Shown here: positions 10,135 to 20,329 of the stretch, one piece after another
Layout: the number at the start of each line of letters is the position of its first letter
Position numbering within the stretch: position 1 is the stretch's first letter
Source of the DNA: Arion vulgaris
Taxonomy: Eukaryota; Mollusca; Gastropoda; Stylommatophora; Arionidae
DNA: 64,000 nt
NCBI GenBank assembly: GCA_020796225.1
Contig: CM036775.1
Location: 13,980,671-14,044,670 of the forward strand
Direction of reading: 5' to 3'
The notes under the pieces: generated by a model
Database searches by the model: none
What the model was told of the DNA's origin: nothing
Seen by the model: the letters and a program-made list of their open reading frames with translations, nothing else
Translations under genes and position numbers: made by a program

Positions 10135-11090
10135 AAAGCTAATCCGGAACTGACTGTAAGAGTTAAAGACACGTTTAAAGTGTCTCTAAAACGCTTCGAT
10201 AGAGGTACCATGTGTTTGGGAATCTCTTTCGCAAGATTGCCAAATGTGGCGTTGTAACAACAGAAGAGGAACTCGCATAGTTGAGAATCGTCATACTGTT
10301 GAGGCGCCGAAAAAACGAGCAGTGTGAAAAGACAGAACACACATCACCCACATGTCTAACCTTAGTTCATAGTTCATAAGTACGGTTTCAACTTCACTGC
10401 AACGGGTGACCCCATAATTGCTCCGTTCCTGTGCCAATGAAAATCACACGAAATGCTAACAACTGTGAAATATTTCCTGTGTAAACTAATTCCAACATGA
10501 AACAGCCGCGTACCGCCACAAAAAGCAACCTGCACCGCATAAAATGCATATGGCCGTCGCTAATGTAGCAACACAAAACTGTTCCTTACTTGAATTGCAA
10601 TTCTTGTCGAAGGAAACATCAATCACGACAAAATCCAGCTTTCTGCACTCGCAATATAACTGCATACGGCAGATTGAGCTTGTTCGTCATAACCGCTGTC
10701 CGCCATTTTCTGAATACACACAACAAACGCATGGTTGACACAGCAAAAGCATTCCATGTAACATTCATAGCTCACAGCGTTGCTCAAGCACTAACTCAGT
10801 AGCTCGGCAAACGAAACCGGAAAATACCCGACCAAACATGGCGAAAATGCGCTAGCAAAGTCGTGTTCAGAATCAAACAGTCCTGACTCTGAATGGCCCT
10901 CCCGCATTCCGTCATTGCTGGCCAGATGTCTAACCTTGATCATCTATGCCCCACCTGTGGTAAGGCGTTAGGTATGTTCGAGGATTAGAATCTACAGTCA
11001 TCTCCTCACACACCAGAGAGGTGCAGCAACACACGTCTGAAACTGTTGTCATCATCGATTGAGATAGACGACTATTATTATTATTATTAA
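10135..11090 (+). mobile_element. LINE tail (family c), split by an insertion
   Basis: The + strand matches 5260-5600 of the other family c copy (KDTFKVSLKRFD, then HPHV). It breaks at 10363 and resumes at 10926 with MSNLDHLCPTCGKAL. The two halves join at a repeated 12-bp sequence, so the copy was interrupted by the 562-bp insertion at 10364-10925. Confidence 0.65.
10364..10925. mobile_element. 562-bp insertion with 12-bp target duplication
   Basis: The insert is flanked by ATGTCTAACCTT at 10352-10363 and 10926-10937, and the interrupted LINE has only one copy of that word. Its left end carries a doubled AGTTCAT. On the - strand this is a short 3' microsatellite tail (ATGAACT repeated), as in some LINEs and SINEs. 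No inverted terminal repeats or coding domain were found. It appears only once in the window. Confidence 0.6.
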
Positions 11091-11091
11091 T

Positions 11092-11528
11092 TTATACATC
11101 ATCATCAGGTTGTCCTGAGCAGAACTTTGCCACCCCAACAGTGCTCCGGAATTTCTCTCTCTCATAGACCAGATGTCCCGCTTCTGCAGCCGTCATGTTC
11201 AAACCATCAGTTACATCCTGAATCCATCTTCTCCGTGGTCTTCCTCTTCTCCTCTTTGCCGGTATGCCTCCTTCAATGATGGTCTTCTCCAGCCCTTCAT
11301 CTCTTTTTATATGTCCAAAATATCTCAATTTTCTATTTCGTATTTGTAGCATCAGCCATTTTTCTTTGATTTTGAGTTCTTTCTGGATAGATCTATTTGT
11401 TCTCTTCTCTGTCTAAGATATACAGAGGACTCTTCTGTAACACTTATATTCAAAAGCACATATATGTTTTTCCACTGCTTTATTAAATGTCCATGCTTCA
11501 CACCCATACGTTGCCACTGTTATACAAG
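11092..11528 (-). mobile_element. LINE ORF2 C-terminal tail (family a)
   Basis: This is the best copy. An 86-codon open frame (11092-11352) has LRYFGHIKRDEGLEKTIIEG, RRGRPRRRWIQDVTD and EREKFR. The frame before it, to about 11528, reads YKCYRRVLCIS and RTNRSIQKELKIKEKW. These are the last parts of a LINE reverse-transcriptase protein. It ends exactly where homology to the other serpin 3' flanks stops, just after the gene B poly(A) region. Confidence 0.8.
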
Positions 11529-11579
11529 AAAACGCAAAAGAACAAAAAATGACCATAATGTATTTAGTACTTCAACTTG

Positions 11580-11585
11580 TTTATT
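11580..11585 (-). promoter_or_regulatory. Poly(A) signal of serpin gene B
   Basis: AATAAA on the - strand, 51 bases after the gene B stop codon, equivalent to the signals of genes A, C and D. Confidence 0.7.
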
Positions 11586-11636
11586 GTAGACAAGAGACGT
11601 GCGATGAAGCAGTACGGAACACCAAATGTGTCATAT

Positions 11637-11848
11637 TTAATTGGAGAATTTACCCTGGAACAAGATTTCTTGTGCAATGTTGTCCCTAAGAAAGTAAACA
11701 AAGGGATGATCGGCCTTGAAAACTGCAACAGGAGGTTGAATAACTACTAAGGCGGTGATTCCGATAGCAGTTGCAGCAGCAGCGACAGTTCCTGACTCAG
11801 TGACTTCGATCACGGCCTTGTGGATGACATCACTGATGTACACGTTAC
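11637..11848 (-). CDS. Serpin gene B exon 7 with reactive loop
   Basis: 212 nt including the stop, open throughout. It carries the hinge TESGTVAAAATAIG (P17-P5; small residues from P12 to P9 and Thr at P14 suit an inhibitory serpin). The loop is ITALVVIQPPVAVF, then HPFVYFLRDN and the C-terminal ILFQGKF. Counting from the hinge, P1-P1' is Leu-Val. Confidence 0.9.
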
Positions 11849-11928
11849 CTGAGGAGAGATGTAGTTAATGGTTTACCCGTCCAGGTTGTGACCTGTATGT
11901 CAATTATTAGGACACATACTATCATCAT

Positions 11929-12500
11929 TACTATTGTCATCATCATCATTACCATTGTCGACATCATCATTACCATCGTCACCATCATCATTACCATCGT
12001 CATCATCATCATTACCATCGTCACCATCATCATTACCATCGTCACCATCATCATTACCATCGTCACCATCATCATTACCATTGTCATCATCATCATTACC
12101 ATTGTCATCATCATCATTACCATTGTCGCCATCATCATTACCATCGTCACCAACATCATTACCATTGTCATCATCATCATTACCATTGTCATCATCATCA
12201 TTACCATTGTCTTCATCATCATTACCATCGTCGCCATCATCATCACCGTTGTCGCCAACATCATTACCATTGTCGCCAACATCATTACCATCGTCGCCAA
12301 CATCATTACCATTGTCGCCAACATCATTACCATTGTCACCATCATCATTACCATTGTCGACATCATCATTACCATCGTCACCATCATCATTACTATTGTC
12401 GCCAACATCATTACCATCGTCACCATCATCATTGCTATTGTCGCCATCATCATTACCATTGTCGCCACAATCATTACTATTGTCGCCAACATCACTACCA
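11929..12500. repeat. 21-bp minisatellite in gene B intron 6
   Basis: About 27 units of the 21-bp repeat ATCATCATTACCATTGTCAC plus one base. It is open in several frames on both strands, but these are artefacts. The same array sits in the same intron of C (32323-32525, about 10 units) and D (55415-56100, about 33 units). Confidence 0.95.
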
Positions 12501-12529
12501 CAAAAAAGGATTTAAAACTGAATGATTGT

Positions 12530-12745
12530 CTCCATTGCCCCGGGTTTCCACATATGGCTCCGTCCCTGTCAGCAAAGATGGCATGTCATCTGGTGAGAGC
12601 ACCGCACACTGCCCGAACTCCGTAGCTCCAGCAACACTAGGGATCTCATTAAAATATTTCACATATGTTTCAGTCCGAATTCGAATCCACAACCTTCAGT
12701 ATGGTATGCGAACGACTTAACCACCTCGCAAATGAGACCCCTGAT
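12530..12745 (-). mobile_element. tRNA-derived SINE in intron 6
   Basis: On the - strand GTGGTTAAGTCGTTCGC (A box) and GTGGATTCGAATTCG (B box) have tRNA-like spacing. C and D lack the element at this place, so it inserted after the duplications or was lost from the others. Confidence 0.65.
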
Positions 12746-12779
12746 TACAAATCCAATCCAAATTATATTCACCATCAAT

Positions 12780-13010
12780 AACACTGTAAGCAGCATCAAC
12801 ATTACAATCCTCTTTTTTTGTATCAGCATCGCTAGCATCATCATTATATTCACCGCGTCAGTGACCATTATTACTTTCAGCACCATCATCATTATCATCA
12901 TCATCATCATCATCATCATCATTATCGTCATCGTCATCATCATCACTATCATCAACATCCTTACTACCAAAATCATCATCATCTTCACCATCACACTATA
13001 GCCTAGCATC
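12780..13010. repeat. ATC-rich tract, intron 6 of gene B
   Basis: An imperfect (ATC)n run with a purer core at 12891-12930. It is complementary in type to the GAT-rich tract at 14690-15060 on the other side of exon 6. Confidence 0.85.
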
Positions 13011-13424
13011 TTCCCTTCAGGACAGATACACACTGAGGATGATGCTCGTCTATCACGACTGATTATGACCAAACAATTTTCTTCCAAGGGAATGTAGTTG
13101 CATTATGTTTGTCTGTGTGTGCGTAGGTGACTAGTGAGCCCGATACAGTCTTGAAATGTTCTTGTACAGTGTGAGCAAGGTACCCTTGCACCTGTGGGGA
13201 GTTTTACTGCCTTTCTATTTTGACACAATAGCATCTAGTTCCGTGTCATGTTCTCTTTTGTTGAAGCTACCAGTAAACATAATGCACCAATCTTATCTAA
13301 TTTCAATCTCTTAGTTAAAATATTCATCTCTTCATGACGAAATTCTCACACACGCTCACACACCTCCACAAATCCATCCCACATACACACATGCACACAC
13401 ACATGCAGTGTAACAACGAATCTT

Positions 13425-14447
13425 TCTTTCCCTTGTTCTCTTTCTCTATCACTCTTTCTCTATCTCTCTTTCTCTATCACTCTTTCTCTATCACTCTTTC
13501 TCTCTCTTTCTCTCTTCTCTCTCTTATCTATCTCTATCTCTCTTTCTCTATCTCTCTCTCTCTATCTCTCTTTCTCTCTCTTTCTCTCTCTCTTTCTTTA
13601 TCTCTCTTTCTCTATCTTTCTTTCTCTCTCTTTCTCTCTCTTTCTTTATCTCTCTTCTCTATCTCTCTTTCTCTCTCTCTTTCTTTATCTCTCTTTCTCT
13701 CTTTCTTCTCTTTCTCTATCTCTTCTCTCTCTTTCTTTATCTCTCTTTCTCTATCTCTTTCTCTTTCTCTTCTTTATCTCTTCTTCTCTATCTCTTTCTC
13801 TTCTCTTCTCTCTTCTTTATCTCTCTTCTCTCTCTCTTTCTCTTCTTTCTCTTTCTCTTTCTTCTCTTTATCTCTCTTTCTTCTCTTCTTCTCTCTTTCT
13901 TTATCTCTTCTCTCTCTCTTTCTTTATTCTCTTTCTCTCTTCTCTTCTTTCTCTCTCTTCTCTCTTTATCTCTTTTCTTTCTTTCTCTCTTCTCTTTTTA
14001 TCTCTCTTTCTCTTTCTATCTCTTCTCTTTCTCTTTCTCTTTCTCTCTCTTCTTTCTTTATCTCTCTTCTTCTCTTTCTACTCTCTTTCTCTCTTTCTCT
14101 TTTCTCTTACTCTCTTTCTCTCTCTTTCTCTTCTCTTCTCTCTCTCTTCTCTCTCTCTCTTCTCTCTCTTCTCTATCTCTTCTTTCTTCTCTTCTCTTTC
14201 TTCTCTCTCTTTCTCTTTTCTCTCTCTTCTTCTTTCTCTCTTTCTCTCTCTTTCTCTCTCTTCTCTCTCTCTTCTCTTTCTCTTTCTCTTCTTTCTCTCT
14301 CTTTCTCTTCTCTCTCTTTCTCTCTCTCTCTCTCTTCTTCTTTCTCTCTCTTTCTTTCTCTTCTCTCTTCTTCTTCTCTCTCTCTTCTCTCTTTCTCTCT
14401 CTTTCTTTCTCTCTCCTTCTCTCCTCTCTTTCTCTTTTATCTTTCAG
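13425..14447. repeat. 1-kb CT polypyrimidine tract, intron 6
   Basis: About 1020 bases that are almost purely C and T on the + strand, in TCTCTTT-type words. The transcript of gene B would therefore carry a purine (GA) tract. C and D have only short CT runs here. Confidence 0.95.
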
Positions 14448-14464
14448 AATAGAAACATAAATAC

Positions 14465-14649
14465 TAAACTCTAATTCCTGGAAGTTGGAAGTTTGAGGAT
14501 CGAATGCTTTACGATACCCAAGTCCTTGAGAGCTGCGGTAAGCTCATAGGTAGCCTCAGTCTTAAACTTGGGAATGCTAAGTTTGACTCTGGTAGAGGAG
14601 AGTCCCTCAAACAGCTGGTCCACATTAGCAGGGACAGCAAGCAAGCTCT
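14465..14649 (-). pseudogene. Serpin gene B exon 6, frameshifted
   Basis: Encodes ESLLAVPANVDQLFEGL, RVKLSIPKFK and LGIVK. A missing base after GIVK then shifts the frame to a stop. Four bases are lost in all relative to the 189-nt exon of C and D. The exon starts only about 18 bases from the end of the long CT tract. Confidence 0.85.
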
Positions 14650-14689
14650 CTGAGGGTACAGTTTGTGTAAACAAGTGGGGCTTCATCGG

Positions 14690-15090
14690 AAGGGTGATAG
14701 TAGTGATGATGTTGATGATGATGGTGATGACGATGATGGTAATGATGATGATGGTTAAGATAGTGGTAATGATGATGATGAGGTTGATGGTGGAGATGAT
14801 GATGATAGTGACGATTATGGTAGTGAATATGATGATGATGATAGTAGTGAATATGATGATGATTATGATAGTGATGACGATGATGGGGATGAGGGGGTTG
14901 ATGAAGATGGTGATGGTGGCAGTGATTATGTTGATGATAGTCATGACAGTAATGATGGTGATGAGGGGATGATGATGGTGGTGACATGATAAGGACGATA
15001 ATAACGATGACAATAATGGGGGCAATGGTGATGGTGAAAATGAAGTTAATAGTGATGTTTGAAGGCAGCAATGATGTTGATTGTGATAAC
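14690..15090. repeat. GAT-rich tract, intron 5 of gene B
   Basis: An imperfect (GAT)n and GATGATGGT array immediately upstream of exon 6 in transcript order. The equivalents in C (33700-34050) and D (57235-57560) are also adjacent to exon 6. Confidence 0.85.
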
Positions 15091-15159
15091 AGATGATGCT
15101 GACCGCGTTAGATAATCTTGACAAGAAGATCTGGTATATCTCATATTATTTATACTTTC

Positions 15160-15385
15160 CCTGGATACCAACAATGAAATATTTATATTTTCCTGGGTAC
15201 CAGCAAGGAAATATTTATACTTTCCTGGATACCAGCAATGAAATATTTATACTTTCCTGGATACCAGCAATGAAATATTTATACTTTCCTGGATACCAGC
15301 AAGGAAATATTTATACTTTCCCTGGATACCAAAAATGAAATATTTATACTTTCCCTGGATACCAACAATGAAATATTTGGGGCGG
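15160..15385. repeat. 32-bp minisatellite, intron 5 of gene B
   Basis: About seven units containing CTGGATACCAGCAATGAAAT. Genes C and D have a single unit at 34104 and 57630, so the array expanded in B. Confidence 0.9.
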
Positions 15386-15480
15386 GGGTCTGTAGCGTAG
15401 AAGTTAAATGCTTGTCTCTCGTGCCAATGGTATCATGTTCGCTCCCTCGTGGAACCTTATGGATATTTTTCCATAGATTC
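15386..15480 (+). mobile_element. tRNA-derived SINE
   Basis: GTAGCGTAGAAGTTAAATG (A-box-like) and GTTCGCTCCCTCG (B-box-like), the same type as at 3240 and 29050. Confidence 0.55.
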
Positions 15481-15589
15481 CTGATCACATTGTAGATGAG
15501 ATTGAGTTCCTAGTCCTATCGAAGATGGACGATAGGGCGAAGGTGAAGATGAAGTAATTTCTAAGATGGCGTAAAGCCAGTATTTTGAT

Positions 15590-15865
15590 TTCTTCTTCTT
15601 CTTCTTCGACAGCTCCATATCGACCACTTGTTAACCACTCTGTGTAATCTGTATGTGATCTGAGCCTAAGAGCGATTGTACGTTGTGCCAGTTATGCTCC
15701 TACAAGTAGGCCAGCACATCCGATTTATGCGCCGCTTTTTATTTACTAGGGTAGCTTCCCTAGGCCTCTACCTCATTGCCTCTTACGACATGCCCTGTAG
15801 GTCACAGTGGTACTATTCTTTGTTCCACTTGCGGACCCCGGCAATACACAGGCGAGTATACAGAC
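15590..15865 (-). mobile_element. SINE-like dispersed element with GAA tail
   Basis: An element of about 270 bp. It starts with CGCCTGTGTATTGCC, holds CGTAAGAGGCAATGAGG and CTAGTAAATAAAAAGC, and ends in (GAA)n on the - strand. Related copies: 25045-25310 (-), 25315-25485 (+), 36222-36475 (+), 41429-41682 (+), 48775-49030 (-), 49035-49203 (+) and 59865-60120 (+). No coding capacity was seen. Confidence 0.6.
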
Positions 15866-15950
15866 TATGTTAGTATATATTGTAATATCAATGTCTCCAG
15901 CGGTTAACAAAATACGGAGGGAAATGGTAAAAAACTGTAACTAATATTAC

Positions 15951-16092
15951 CAAAAGCAGTTATTCCGTCGACAGCGTGTGGCAAAGCGATGTAGAGAGAG
16001 AAACGGTTACCAACGAAGGGTAGTTCAGCGACATCAGCACCGAGGACGTTTCTTCTAATGTTGACGTACCGTTCATCATACATCATATCAAC
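15951..16092 (-). CDS. Serpin gene B exon 5
   Basis: 142 nt, intact and identical at protein level to C and D. It contains VDMMYDERY (serpin V.MM motif) and ADVAELPFVGNRFSLYIALP (the strands before the late helices). Confidence 0.9.
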
Positions 16093-16257
16093 CTGGAAGG
16101 AAATTTGGGGAAATAAATTAATACAAATATTATATCAAGTAGTCATCATCAAATATCTTGAGTAGAGCATTGCCACCCCAACAGTCCTTTGGAATTTTTC
16201 TCTCTCATAGGGCTGTTGTCATTATCATCACATAGCTTGTGCTGAACAGAACTTTGC

Positions 16258-16493
16258 CAACATAACAGTCCTACCGACATTCATAACAGTCCTACTGACG
16301 TTCATAACAGTCCTACCGACGTGCATAACAGTCCTACCGACGTGCATAACAGTCCTACCGACTTTCATAACAGTCCTACTGACGTGCATAACAGTCCTAC
16401 CGACGTGCATAACAGTCCTACTGACGTGCATAACAGTCCTACCGACGTGCATAATAATCCTACTGACGTGCATAACAGTCCTACCGACGTTTT
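16258..16493. repeat. 21-bp minisatellite, intron 4 of gene B
   Basis: About 11 units of CATAACAGTCCTACCGACGT plus one base. It arose at the end of a LINE family a scrap (16150-16260, AACTTTGCCA..AACAGTCCT). C and D have a single unit (near 36505 and 60155). Confidence 0.9.
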
Positions 16494-16599
16494 ATTTACT
16501 AGGGTAGCTTCTCTAAGGCCCATACCTCAGTCACATTTTACGACATGCATTGTAGGTCGAAGTGGTACTATTCTTTGTTCCCGGATTTTCATTGGAAAC

Positions 16600-16780
16600 G
16601 TTTGAATGTCTCATTATGTTGTCGACCATATGTTAGTGTTTTTTTTTAATTCGTCACTTCTGTTGTTCGTTTGCTTGATAAAGGCCTTGTTGGTCGAAAC
16701 GTTGCTGTATTATGTCATTGTTAATGTAATTTGTAAAACTACAGTACTTTGTTATTACGTGTTTTTTGTTCCTATTACGA
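16600..16780 (+). mobile_element. Penelope-like element 3' end fragment
   Basis: TTGATAAAGGCCTTGTTGGT followed by TCGAAACGTTGCTGTATT matches the 3' end of the Penelope-like element at 50513-51194. A second scrap is at 49345-49420. Confidence 0.6.
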
Positions 16781-17054
16781 GCCCCGGTAATACATGGGCG
16801 GGCCTATTAGGAAGTGACAATTTTTGTTCCTGTTGATGGAGGTGAAACTGAAGTCCAGAGCTGATACAGAAGGTATTCTCTCTGCCCTCTGCACTCCCTT
16901 TTATCTCCAAATGTGATGGGATGTGTCTACTTTTCTTGTTTGAGCCATCCCTCACTGATGCTTGTCTTTCCTGCCTGTATCTGTCAAACATGTCTCAATT
17001 ATCTTTATCTGTGCTGCATGAACTTCGATCACACTTGCAGGACGTTTAGCTAAC
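16781..17054. other. Intron 4 filler, shared with C and D
   Basis: No gene was recognised. The stretch recurs at 36760-37025, 41967-42232 and 60400-60670, so it is ancestral intron sequence of the family. Confidence 0.5.
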
Positions 17055-17245
17055 AGGTCATCATCATCATCATGTGTCATGCATGATGGCGTAGACGATC
17101 ATGGTTCTCCACAAATCTCTGTCTCTTGTATTTGCTATCATCTCAAAAGTTGAAGCTCTTTCGTGCCATGAATTCATGCTATCTACCATTTACTCTCTGT
17201 CTTCCTCTGTCTCGTCTACCCTCAAAGTTACCTGTTGTTACAATG
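17055..17245 (-). mobile_element. LINE tail (family d), intron 4
   Basis: The - strand reads VTTGN.EGR-type tail pieces as at 37035-37225. It sits just downstream of exon 4 in every gene copy, so the insertion predates the serpin duplications. Confidence 0.55.
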
Positions 17246-17317
17246 TGTTCTATACCTCCATTTCTCATCACTTCATGAATCAACACCAAGCTAACAGGTA
17301 AGATAAACAATACACAC

Positions 17318-17448
17318 CTGAGAAGTAACTCCACCTGGATGTTGAAAGTTCTGCTGGGTTGTCTTGGAAGTTACAAACTTACTCTGCCAGGTTCCATTAA
17401 AGAAGATAGTGTTGACTAGGATCATGACAGTTCCGCCATCGATGCTAC
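17318..17448 (-). CDS. Serpin gene B exon 4
   Basis: 131 nt, intact. It contains NTIFFNGTWQSKF, the serpin breach motif with its invariant Trp and an N-glycosylation site (NGT). The acceptor is CCAG and the donor CAG/GTGTGT. Confidence 0.85.
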
Positions 17449-17544
17449 CTGGTTGAATATAGGAAACAGAAATATGACCTATTATCGATATACTATGTTT
17501 TGTGTAGGTAAATAAACAAAAGTTGTTCTTTAGTAAGTGTTTTT

Positions 17545-18015
17545 ATTTTCTTCTCTCTCTTCCTATCTCTCTTCTTCTTTCTCTACTTATTTCTCTCTCT
17601 TTTCTTATCTCTCCTTCTCCTTCCCAATCCCCTCCCTCTTTCTCGTTCTCTCCTTCTCCGTCTCTGTCTCCCCTTCTCATTCTCCTCTCTTTCTCCTTCC
17701 CTTCTCCCCTTTGTCTCCCACTGTCCCACCCTCCGCCTCTGTCACTCACTCCCTCACTTCTTTTATCTCCCTCGCTATCTCCCTTCTATCTCCCTCCCTC
17801 TCTTCCTCTATATCCTTCTCTCTATCACTCCCTCTCTTTCTCACTCTTTCTCTCTCTCGCTGCCACTTTGCTTCCCTCCTTCTCTCCCCTTCGCCTCTCC
17901 TACTGTCCCTCCCTCTACGTCTCTCTACCTTTTTTTCTCTTCCTCTCCTACTTTCCCTCCATCCCACTGTCCTTCCCTCCCTCTCTCACCCTACCACTTT
18001 CTCTCTCACTTGATA
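17545..18015. repeat. CT-rich tract, intron 3 of gene B
   Basis: A pyrimidine-rich imperfect repeat (CTCTCCTTCTCC style). Equivalents are at 37490-38040, 42697-43250 and 61140-61640. The long open frames on both strands are low-complexity artefacts. Confidence 0.9.
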
Positions 18016-18224
18016 TAGATCACTACTGATTACTCAAACTTGTCATTGCTAATGTATAGTGCATTCCGTCTCCATCTTCCGTTTCCATGTATTTATGGGT
18101 TTTCCCTTACCTCGTTTGCCCTGGGGGTTCCATAGGAGAGCCTGTCTAGTCATGACCACGGTATATTTTCTCAGTATGATGCAAGTCTATGAAATATCAC
18201 CCCTTAAATGTTTTTCGTTTAACC

Positions 18225-18740
18225 TAACGCTCTGTCACACACAGAACGCACAAGTAGCCAAGTATTATCTAAATAACTCTCTGTCACACACAGAATGTAA
18301 AAGTAGCCAAGTATTGCCTAAATAACTCTCTGTCACACACAGAATGTAAAAGTAGCCAAGTATTATCTAAATAACTCTCTGTCACACACAGAATGTAAAA
18401 GTAGCCAAGTATTACCTAAATAACTCTCTGTCACACACATAATGTAAAAGTAGCCAAGTATTACCTAAATAACTCTCTGTCACACACAGAATGCACAAGT
18501 AGCCAAGTATTACTTAAATAACTCTCTGTCACACACATAATGTAAAAGTAGCCAAGTATTGCCTAAATAACTCTCTATCACACACAGAATGTAAAAGTAG
18601 CCAAGTATTGCCTAAATAACTCTCTGTCACACACAGAATGTAAAAGTAGCCAAGTATTGCCTAAATAACTCTCTGTCACACACATAATGTAAAAGTAGCC
18701 AAGTATTACCTAAATAACTCTCTATCATACACAGGCACAC
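18225..18740. repeat. 49-bp minisatellite, intron 3 of gene B
   Basis: About ten units containing CTCTCTGTCACACACAGAAT and AAAAGTAGCCAAGTATTGCC. The same array is in gene C at 38265-38604 (cut by the gap) and 43475-44215. It is absent from intron 3 of gene D. Confidence 0.95.
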
Positions 18741-19300
18741 TTTCCACCACACCTGAGATATACCCAATTGCTAATTTTTAAATTCCAGCCCCTATTGTCA
18801 TAACATAATCAATTTCAATAATAATAATTAACTACAGTTGCTGTAAAAACAATAATTCTCTAATCTGATCAACTTTTTAAACACAAAAACTGAATTAGTA
18901 TAAATGCTAATATATTATATATCTGATTTACTGATTTAAACACATCACAGCCACTTGCCACTTCTCGAGACAAACTAATATTAAGATCAAATATTGTCAA
19001 TAATTGTAGGCTCAAAGCAGAACTATCAACGCATAACACGTGCAATTGTCTTTTGTGATAATTGCCGCCTCAGATTTTCGAACGGTATATTACTAACAAA
19101 AATAATTGTTTTGCGTTGTCAGATTAAAAGACTTTCGCCAACGATGCACTTGCACTAGAAACCAACAAAAAAAGGTACCAAAAGCGTTTAGTCAGAGGCG
19201 TGCGATAAATCATAAATCATATACATCAGTATCGGAATAACGTAGACCAATATAGAAAGCTCTGTGTACAGATTTTTAATTATTGAATGGTTTAAATTGT
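18741..19300. other. AT-rich intron 3 sequence
   Basis: No gene or repeat was recognised. The sequence is close to 44216-44780 in gene C and absent from gene D. Confidence 0.5.
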
Positions 19301-19309
19301 AATTTGATT

Positions 19310-19475
19310 TCGCTGCTTATGCCGCCCCCTTACGGCGCGGCCTGATGCGGTCGCCTCTTTTTATCATAGCACGACACAGCCCTGTGTCTAGTAATGTTGT
19401 GAGTCCATGAGGTCGCAAGGTAACATATAAAGATATCAAACATTTTCAAGTACTAATCGACTAGATAAAAATTCC
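19310..19475 (-). mobile_element. Penelope-like fragment beside exon 3 (degraded)
   Basis: A decayed equivalent of the gene C fragment at 44860-44955, which reads RFVLENSLISLYVTLRPHGL. Here the frame is mostly lost. It abuts the exon 3 donor. Confidence 0.45.
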
Positions 19476-19485
19476 TGAACATTAC

Positions 19486-19700
19486 CTGGTGGAATAATAT
19501 CGTGAATCAAGCCCTCAGTTTTGTTCTTCACAAAATCATTAATAATTTTTCAGGGCCTCCACAGCTGCCAGATCAAAGTTGGATGTTGTGGCCAAATAGT
19601 CAGTCCTGACGTCATTGATAAACTGACTTTCAATCGGTGCGTTTGGGTTGACAAAGATGGCGTTGGCTGTATGAAGTTTTACCTCTTTTACACCGTTCAG
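19486..19700 (-). pseudogene. Serpin gene B exon 3, two 1-bp deletions
   Basis: Encodes LNGVKEVKLHTANAIFVN, with the conserved NA.FV strand. One C of a CCC run and one T of a T6 run are missing relative to gene C, so the reading frame is lost before the end of the exon. Confidence 0.8.
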
Positions 19701-19789
19701 CTGAAATATGAATGAGAAGATTTCTTATTTAAAATGTTCATGTTTCAAAAATAAAAGTTAATAAAATGTTGTGCAGTGGAAGTTTATTA

Positions 19790-20120
19790 CAAATTAGCCA
19801 AACATTGCTGGGAGTAACAAGAAGAGACCGGTTGTGAAATGAAGACATCGAGGGAAAAAGTGGGTACAACATCAGTAATGAGCTTATAAAGACAAAAACA
19901 AATTAAACAGTTCGGTCACATAATCAGATTACCAACAGATAGCGCACATCAAAGAGCAATGTTGCTCCGATACAATGATTACAAAACAAAAAAGGCTGGC
20001 CACGCAAAAGGCGGACCTCAGAGATAACAGAAGCTAAGACAGACACTTTTTATGAAGCGCACACAAGGGCTCGTTCTAGAGCCTGACTCTGTGAGACAAA
20101 ACAGGATTATAGAAAAGAAA
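19790..20120 (+). mobile_element. LINE ORF2 tail (family f), intron 2
   Basis: The + strand reads QFGHIIRLPTDSAHQRAMLL and RYNDYKTK, then broken frames ending near GLVLEPDSVRQ. The better copy in gene C (45385-45740) continues RKRWTSEITEATTDTIYEAH. A third is at 62940-63185. Confidence 0.65.
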
Positions 20121-20329
20121 TAAGCCAAACATGACAATCGTTCGTTCTTATATAGCAAGTAGATACATCAAACAATACAGAACAGACGTTATTAGTCTAT
20201 ACCGTGACCTCCGATAACATAAGACAGGCGGGCTGAGGTAAATATTCTATGAAATCAGACTACAACTGTCGCGTGACCTTGCATTCCAGTGTTGTTGTGT
20301 AAAGACAAATTCATTTTAAAAACAACATA

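Noticed and set aside
11845..12625. Met/Thr/Val and Ile/Thr-rich ORFs of 190-245 codons
   Set aside because: They are frames of the 21-bp intronic minisatellite, open on both strands at once.
13334..14452. 372-codon Ser/Leu/Phe-rich ORF
   Set aside because: It is the translation of the CT tract. No domain, and the + strand is antisense to gene B intron 6.
17523..18029. Ser/Leu/Pro-rich ORFs resembling a membrane protein
   Set aside because: Low-complexity CT tract of intron 3. The Arg/Glu-rich reverse frame is equally open.
18225..18740. Possible CRISPR array (regular 49-bp units)
   Set aside because: Units are contiguous with no unique spacers, there are no cas genes, and the context is a eukaryotic intron.
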